Source: Climacium dendroides
Lineage: Eukaryota > Streptophyta > Bryopsida > Hypnales > Climaciaceae
Length of the DNA stretch: 64,000 nucleotides
Reading direction: 5' to 3'
NCBI GenBank assembly: GCA_950106755.1
Contig: OX467091.1
Location: 18,493,538 to 18,557,537, forward strand
A program made the translations under genes and the position numbers. The notes beneath the pieces were generated by a model. That model was not told the origin of the DNA and did no database searches. It was given only the letters and a program-made list of their open reading frames with translations. Shown here one piece after another: positions 57,639-64,000 of the stretch (positions are counted from its first letter, which is position 1; each line of letters begins with the position of its first letter).

Positions 57639-59345
57639 TGGTTTATTTATTTTTTAATTTGAAATATTCTAGCAAAAAAAATTCACAATTCATTGTCATT
57701 TTTAAGCCATATTATTTTTTGGTAATTGTCCCTAACACTGAAAGAGAGGGAGCCAGAGATCTAGAGCATTGTAGCTTACAGGAATATCGTAAAAATCCTC
57801 CTCAATTAAAAATCCTCATAATTATCTTGCAAGTGCAAATACACTTCAGTTAACTTCCTAGAACGCTTAGCATTTAGCATACGGTTTTCGAATTACAAAG
57901 TACAATACCATATGCCTAGCAATAAAGAGAATGAATTGAAAGCCTAACAATGCAGTTTGGTTTGATTGTTTTCTGTTTGTTTTGTTTGTCCCTGTGGTAT
58001 CTTTTGCCAGGCTACCTGTAGTTGGTAGCCTAAAGTTTGCCCTTTTGCAATGAAATTTTGTTTCATTTGTTCCAAAAAAAAAGAAGCCTAACAATTCACA
58101 AATTCCCACCCATTGACTACTAATTGATTCTACAATTCTGTGCTTTTATCCCACATCCCAAGGTTGATCAAATATAGTGAAGGTCCAAATGAATAAATGA
58201 AAAAATGAGCCATCCATTTAAAATTGGCCAATTCAAACCACGGTACAGAAACTACATTAATGTTACTACCTAAACCCTGAACAACCAAAAAGTTGAACAT
58301 ACTTTATGGTATTAGAAATTGTAGGCCATTTTGGGCTGCTCTGAGCATTTCAGGGTTAAGAGTCAAGTTAGCTAATTAGAGCTATTTGATTGGTACATCC
58401 AAGCTCATAAAATAGTGGTCATTATAAGATATATAGAACTTACTTTCTTCAAGGCTTTGTTGAGGATCTTATCCATTGACTGTTGTTATCTGGGCAAGAA
58501 GCTCAAACTCAGACGTGCGGTGGACAATTGTGAACTCATAGGTGCATGGATTAACAAGAGGCCTTCTTCCACACCAGCTCTAGATTTAGAGCTTGAAACG
58601 AACGCATGAATGGCTGTGAGGCCTAGTCCCACATCAACCCTTGTTTTAGAGTGTGACACAGAACCTGTGAGATTGATCAAAGCAACACTTTAGAACAAAA
58701 CACTACTAGAAAATTTCATTTTTCTGTTGTTTTGGTCGCGTTGATCCGGACAAAATGTGACAGAAATCTGTTGAAACCAACAGATTTCTGTCAGATTTTG
58801 ACCGGATCAACGCGACCAAAACAACAGAAATACGAAATTTTCTAGTAGTGAAACATTCTTAACTAGGCTTGAAGTGTGCCCTAAAACAACAAAGTGGTGA
58901 TCCAAACACTACCAAAAAGGGAAAGTAAAAGAAGGCAATGGCTCACCAGGTGAGTAACAACCTATTTGCAACTTGTAGTAATACAAAATGTGTACCAACC
59001 TAGAGATATTCCACAAACTTTAGTTACATCAAGATTGACAGTCTCACAAATAAAAACAGATCAAAATACAGTAATCACCGAAACAGCAAGGGTAGCAACA
59101 ACTGCGAGGGAGGGTGCCAAAGTACAAAGCTCAATGAAGTGTACGTGCCCGAGAAAAGTGGATATCAAGTTGCGGCGTCAAGTAGGCTGTGCCGCAGCTT
59201 TGTGTCAGTCCAGCAAGCGGCACCCGAAAGGAAAAGCAGCGGCACCGGACAGGCTTCCTTCCACCTTCCTCCAGGCTATCCAATTTTCTAGCCTGACCCT
59301 GAAAACGGCTCATCACACTATGTGGGAGTGTGATTCCACATGCTA
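57639..59345 (-). repeat. Inverted, uninterrupted copy of the host repeat
   Basis: Read on the minus strand, this unit contains in one piece the three parts found at 27,847-27,958, 33,482-33,879 and 49,395-49,877. The target TGCTT/TTCC junction lies near 59,232 and AGTAGTCAA at 58,121-58,113, each once. It also has about 700 bp (58,410-59,110) missing from the other copy, including the 58,701-58,850 miniature element. The minus strand has an open stretch near 59,290-59,130 (KLDSLEEGGRKPVRCRC) of unknown nature. Confidence 0.85.
58701..58850. mobile_element. CACTA-end hairpin MITE, AAA duplication
   Basis: A 150-bp near-perfect hairpin with ends CACTACTAGAAAATTTC and the complement of the same sequence with small changes. 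AAA flanks it at 58,698-58,700 and 58,851-58,853. Arms contain TTTTGGTCGCGTTGATCCGG. It is related by its ends to the elements at 6,787 and 17,367. Confidence 0.85.
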
Positions 59346-59828
59346 GACCCAAAACGCTAGCATTTGATGGGAAATTTCAAAATTTATTCCTTTAAAAGGA
59401 AAGTTTTGAGTCCTCATAGGAGATTAGAAAGATTTCAGGAATACCGAAACTCTGGATCCAGAGAAATTCCATTAGATGTAAAAAGCCTAATTCCGGAGCC
59501 CTAAAAAGTTCTGGAAATCGAATGACGGCGCCGGCCCTAAAACCGGAAACCGGATCCATACTAGGGTTAGGTTTTTGCCGCCAAAACCTATCCCGTATTC
59601 TCGTCCGACCGTCCATCCGTCTGGCCAGTATAAGAAGAAGACTATAGCCGGCGGAAGGTATAGTTGCCTTTTTATTTTCTTGCATCTACGTTTTCTGCCT
59701 TTCCAGCTCTTAGAAATTTTTGGTAGATTGAGGGACTTTGTGAGTTGCGATTGTGTAGGGTGTTCCGGAGTGATCTTTTGTAAGCAAGAGGGATAGGGAG
59801 AGATTGTGCGAGGTTCTTTGTAAGCGTG

Positions 59829-61320
59829 ATGTCTTCTAGGGCGAGCCGGCGTAGGCTGAGGGAGGAACCGGAGGACTCAGACGAGGCGATTCCAGCACCA
59901 CCGCCTCGGCTGAAGGCAATTCCGTTAATGCGGGTGGTGCCGGAAATTCCAACCGATGAGGCCCGGCTGGAGCTCCTACGACAGAACCTCACCAACATGG
60001 GGTGTGAAGGTTTGATGGATGTCCTCTAGGGCATTCGGAAGGAGAGTTTGGTGGCGGATTTGCTTCGACCGGAAAGTGGTATCTTGGATACCACCCTCCA
60101 GGCAAAGCCGGAACTATGAACAATCAGCGAGTGGAGAGCTGTCTATGGGTTCCGAATGGTGCTGGACAAGGTCATGGAAAAGAACCAGGAGTGCATAGAG
60201 GGCGACTTCCGAGCGGCGGCAAATCCGAAGGATGGTTTCCAAGTATCAGACCTGGTCAAACTGGAATATATGGATGTGGTAGCGTTTCTCAACCCTATCC
60301 TCCACTCGACCAAGCCGAGGCGAGTGGTGGCCAAGGTGGCTTCCACCATCTTAGGGAGCCTTTAGAGAAAGCTGATGATGGATTGGGCGTTCGTCATCTT
60401 CGAATTGGTAGGGGATCTTGTGCGTTCCCTCCGGTAGGGGAAGAAAGGTGGGAACCCTCTTCAAGCTTATATCTCCCACTTTTATTCCCACCACTCCTTA
60501 CTCAAGACGAATGAAGAGGACGCTTATCAGGAGTTGGTTCAGCTCTAGAAGTACGGAAGAGAAGAACCCTCTTCCCGGGAAGGACCGGATGATGAGGAGC
60601 CGCCCACTCCTCTAATGAAGAAGTCCCGGCGGTAGGTGACTCCACCGGTAATGCCAACGGAGGATCCTCCCGCGCCAGAACAAGTAGAGGAGGGAGCTCC
60701 GGACCGAAAAAAAGAAGCCGCACCTTCTCAGCCAGAAGTTGGTTCCGCTCAAACGGAGGCCGGACCCTCCCGGACCAGACTTACGGAGGCAAAGGAGGAA
60801 GAGAGGACTGAACTTCGACTAGGGGGGTCGCCCATGGACGACATTTCGAAACTAGCCCAGCACATCGTGTGGCAGACAAAAGACATCATAAAGATTCTCC
60901 AAAACTATGAGGAGACTTTTAAACGGGTGTATCGGAAGATGGCACTAACCGATCGGAACGCCATCTTCCGGAGGACAGACGCTTTGGTGGTGGCGGAGAA
61001 GCAAAACGCCATCCCGATTGAGGATCAAAAGAAATCGGTGACGGAGGCGGGCGTTCTACGTATGGAAAACCGAACCTTGTCGGAACGAGCCCAAGGTTTG
61101 GAGAAGGAGCTGCGAACGGCCCAAGAGAAGGCCAGAGTCATAGAGGAAGAACACCACCGGCAGATAGATGCACTATGCCGGAGTATGACCCAGCTCCAGA
61201 GTTCCCTAGAAGTGCCGGCGAACTGCATCAACAAGGCCCAATTCAAAGCCAACTTCGACGTAGCCGCCAGCTCGAGCCGGGTGCCCATTGTCAAGTGTTT
61301 ACTGGAGCAGGCAAGACAAT
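59829..61320 (+). pseudogene. Decayed ORF of a CCGG-rich repeat, unidentified
   Basis: The frame starts at the ATG at 59,829 (MSSRASRRRLREEPEDSDEA) and runs with stops near 60,027, 60,116, 60,363, 60,435, 60,546 and 60,631. In its middle is KLEYMDVVAFLNPILHSTKP and AYISHFYSHHSLL. From 60,636 a 228-codon open stretch ends in a coiled coil (LSERAQGLEKELRTAQEKAR). The layout of conserved globular part, acidic/Pro-rich linker and coiled coil resembles structural ORFs of plant repeat elements, but I cannot name the family. A related 3' end is at 10,050-10,430. Confidence 0.5.
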
Positions 61321-61649
61321 AGACGCATCGCGAGCCGAGATGCGGGACATGGTGGAGTATTTGGCTCAGCAGAGCCAAATCCGGTAAATCCTCTTCCTTC
61401 CTCTCCCGTACATGCCTTGACGGTTCTGAAAGGCAATATGCTGGAATCCGTTGTTACAGAAGTATCGCCAGTGGTACTACCTGTTTCAGAACTTTCACCA
61501 CCACCGGGGAGACCAGAAGGAGTGGATTGGGGTGTTGTGGTACCGAAAGGCAGTGAGGACCTCCTCCCGGAGAATCCGATCATTGACCTTATCGGTACTC
61601 CTCCAGAGACTAAGCGGACTCGGTCAGTTCAATCTTCTCCTCACTACAA

Positions 61650-62010
61650 ACAGACTTGGAAGGATTCCCGAGGAAGTTCGGAAGTTCCGATAGTCCGAAC
61701 TCGGAGTGTAGACAGAGGAACCAATATCACGGAAGGTCCAAGTTGAGGAGCAAGAGGCCCTGATGTGTTTTTTCCAAGGAGTAGCCGGAAGCATATATAC
61801 CTTAATTTGTTAAAGTGCATTATCCCTCCTAAAGACAAGGATGCAGGGGAATAGGAAGTAGCTTTGTATATACTTGTAAAATACCGGAGTTCGGCCGGAG
61901 AGCCGAAAAAATAGGATCTAAGTAGATTACTGAAAATCTAGTGGACCAGTAGGAATGTTTTGTGGGATTTTAAGGAAGATGTTAGGTTTAGTATAATATT
62001 GTGTTAATAA
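61650..62010 (+). repeat. Repeat copy B of CCGG-rich family (partner of 10,050-10,430)
   Basis: Carries SEVPIVRTRSVDRGTNIT and IIPPKDKDA, then TACCGGAGTTCGGCCGGAGA and AAAATCTAGTGGACCAGTAG, matching the 10.1-10.4 kb copy in order and spacing. The similarity fades after TTTAGTATAA. Confidence 0.65.
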
Positions 62011-64000
62011 CAAGCTCCAACAAGTTTTGTGGCATTTCGATAGTTAGAAGATGTAAAATTGGCAAGATCCTCCAAAATTGGCAAAATTGAAGATTAATCG
62101 TGGAGTTGACCGGCGTATCGGGAGCATATGACATTGGATTGAAGTCAAAGCGAGGTCTTTTTTTACTCCCTTGCACCTACTAAAGAGCCTAGGCTAGTTA
62201 CTTTTCCTAAAAAAGTTGATCTCCAAAAGTTGGATTTTTATCCACTTTGGATCATCTAGTTAGCACTAGAAATCTTTGTGATTTTGACGTAGGAAAAAGG
62301 GGATGGGGTCTCTTTAGACTAAAAATGGCCTTCTGAAGCCAATGGCGCAATCCGTTTGTGATTTGGAGCATTTCTCTAAAAGTTAGAAGTTTGGACCAGC
62401 GTAGAAAGTCAAAAACTGAAGATTAAGATGAAAATCTAAGTTGATAAGATTACGGCTTAGGAATTAAGAGGGGGTGAGACACCTTGGAAGATTATATAAG
62501 GGGGCTCATTCTTCTCTCAAATCACCCCTTAGGTTCATTTTGAACCGCCTCATTTCATTTGAATCCATTAAGTTGGATTTTGGCCAATTTCTGGCCACGT
62601 TGCCAAATTCTCGTGTTTTTCGGGCATTTTAAGCCCATTGTTGATACTTTTCAAGCTCTTTTGAAGGATATTGGGGTCCCTTCAAGTTTGATTTGAGTCA
62701 TTGTGTTTTTGTGAGTCATTATTGTTGGATTTTTGGCTTGTACTAATCCTAGAGAGAAACCCCACTCCGTACCTTGGCGATGCCGCTTTGTGGGGGTCTC
62801 TAGAGTTAATTTGTGTTGTATTAACAATCCTTGTTTCCAAAGATTTTGTTTTTTTGTTCAAATTTGTGTTGTACTAACCCATTGTCTTAAAAAGTTGTAC
62901 TAACACATGTATAGGAACTTGTACTAATTTCTAGTGGGAAGTGAAAGTTCTTTTGTTTTAAATTTCTTGTCCCATTGGGGACGGCAAAGCCTTGACTTTG
63001 CTTGTCTAGAAGTTATAGTAGTTGTTTTGGTAATTTGACAAAATCACGGCGAAGCTTTGAACCTCCCCCTTCCTTGATCTTTTCTATGTAGTTAGGCCCT
63101 TTGGCCTTAGTTTAGTCAAATTGTTATTTTTTACTAACCTTTCTTTTAGGCCGAGACCAAGGGTGTAGTCAGACCATTAAAAGGAGGGGTCAATACAAAT
63201 TGAAGTCCAGAATCTCATAGTAGAGGTCAAGATCTTTCCAAAAACATAAAACACAAAGAAATCCGAGCTAAAATGAGTAAGATATAAGCGAATGAAGTTT
63301 CAAACACTAATTAGTAATTAAAACTTCATCCATGCATATATTTTAGTAGGAAAGTCCAAAATACAAGTATTTTATAGTTTCGGAGAGCTAGAAACAGGCT
63401 CTATTCATCAAAAACAACAAACTTCTAAAAATAATAATTTGTCAAAAGTCAAACCGAGAGCAAGAGCATATAGAAGTAAAAATTAGAGGAAGAAGTATGA
63501 ATTAGCAAGCAAGAAGTAATATTTAGTTTCCTCCTATCTCACCACTCTTTCTCTCTTCTAGCTTAGACTAAGTGGAGTTCAAAAACTCAATAGAATTGGT
63601 AGTTGTGAGGATTTGCAAAAAATATTGAAATTATTATAGTTGAAGTTGAAGAAGGAAGAGAGATCAAAAATATCTAGAACAACCAATTAGATTTGAGATA
63701 AGGAAGGAGAGAAGATTGATCAAGTGAATATAGTCAAATTACGTATTTTTATCGAAATACGCAAAATAAATGAAGGAAGGAGGAGAAGAAGAAATAATTG
63801 AATAGGATAGAATAGAATATAGGAAAAGAGAAGGGAAGGAAGAAGTTGAGAGAATTAGAACTTAGATTTGTATTTAACACCCTCTTTTAAGCCGTAGGCA
63901 AAAATATCAAACGATTTTGGAAGATGGCAGATGATGGAGCATTCCAAGATGCCTACAATTACCTCAACAATAAACCCAACTTTGAGATAAAACATTAATT
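62011..64000. other. Repeat-flank and intergenic DNA, no gene seen
   Basis: Contains GGGACGGCAAAGCCTTGAC and CACGGCGAAGCTTTGAAC near 62,980-63,060, which look like parts of a transcribed element leader, and a short repeat shared with 51.6 kb. From 63,460 to 63,870 the plus strand is purine-rich (GAAGGAAG-type). No coding region recognised. Confidence 0.45.

Noticed and set aside
58490..58690. tRNA- or SINE-like look of the segment with GAGGCCTAGTCCCACATC
   Set aside because: No internal promoter boxes in correct spacing and no cloverleaf; it is part of the host repeat copy.

Overview
The window is nuclear DNA of a land plant. It has spliced genes with GT-AG introns, a TIR-NB-ARC-LRR immune receptor, and Copia, CACTA, Mutator-like and Tc1/mariner elements in an AT-rich, repeat-packed background. 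The make-up (a TNL ending in a ZZ finger, a SWIM-domain Mutator-like family, ParB/methyltransferase-like genes on transposons) suggests a non-seed plant such as a moss, lycophyte or fern. That is inference, and the species cannot be fixed from sequence alone.

Layout. 1-1,940: AT-rich, no gene. 1,976-9,960: two nested CACTA transposons on the minus strand, cut up by fold-back miniature elements. 10,050-12,030: fragments of a CCGG-rich repeat family that recurs at 59.4-62 kb. 12,040-13,984: broken right-hand end of a large Mutator-like element, including the last exons of a ParB/methyltransferase-like gene. 13,985-21,374: mostly anonymous AT-rich DNA with a Tc1/mariner relic, a short tandem array and a miniature element. 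21,375-26,516: the TNL receptor gene (minus strand, six exons). 27,959-33,481: a decayed Ty1/Copia element with 346-bp LTRs, a TGCTT target duplication and an antisense fragment of an organellar single-stranded-DNA-binding (OSB) gene. 33,880-49,394: a 15.5-kb Mutator-like element. 49,395-64,000: repeat DNA with a second SWIM-domain Mutator-like transposase relic, fold-back elements, an inverted copy of the repeat that hosts the Copia and Mutator insertions, and a decayed CCGG-rich repeat ORF.

The most interesting object is the 15.5-kb element. It is flanked by a perfect 9-bp duplication (AGTAGTCAA). It has 21-nt terminal inverted repeats with 15 of 21 matches. Its uninterrupted target is present in the window in inverted orientation at 58,113-58,121. 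On one strand it carries a 1,178-codon DDE/SWIM transposase-like gene. On the other it carries a large spliced gene of about 1,280 codons: a basic leader, acidic SUMO-interaction-like motifs, a ParB-like domain (DGNHRR), a charged linker, and a beta-class N4/N6 DNA-methyltransferase fold whose catalytic DPPY motif is absent. The truncated second copy at 12-14 kb has the same terminal exons followed by the same terminal sequence, so the gene travels with the element rather than being a chance neighbour.

Both element genes keep their frames over thousands of bases. Their few breaks are stop codons that single C-to-T or G-to-A changes can explain, the pattern expected of methylated, silenced DNA. 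In the ParB/methyltransferase gene, both stops lie in one 195-bp phase-0 exon, so skipping that exon would restore an open frame.
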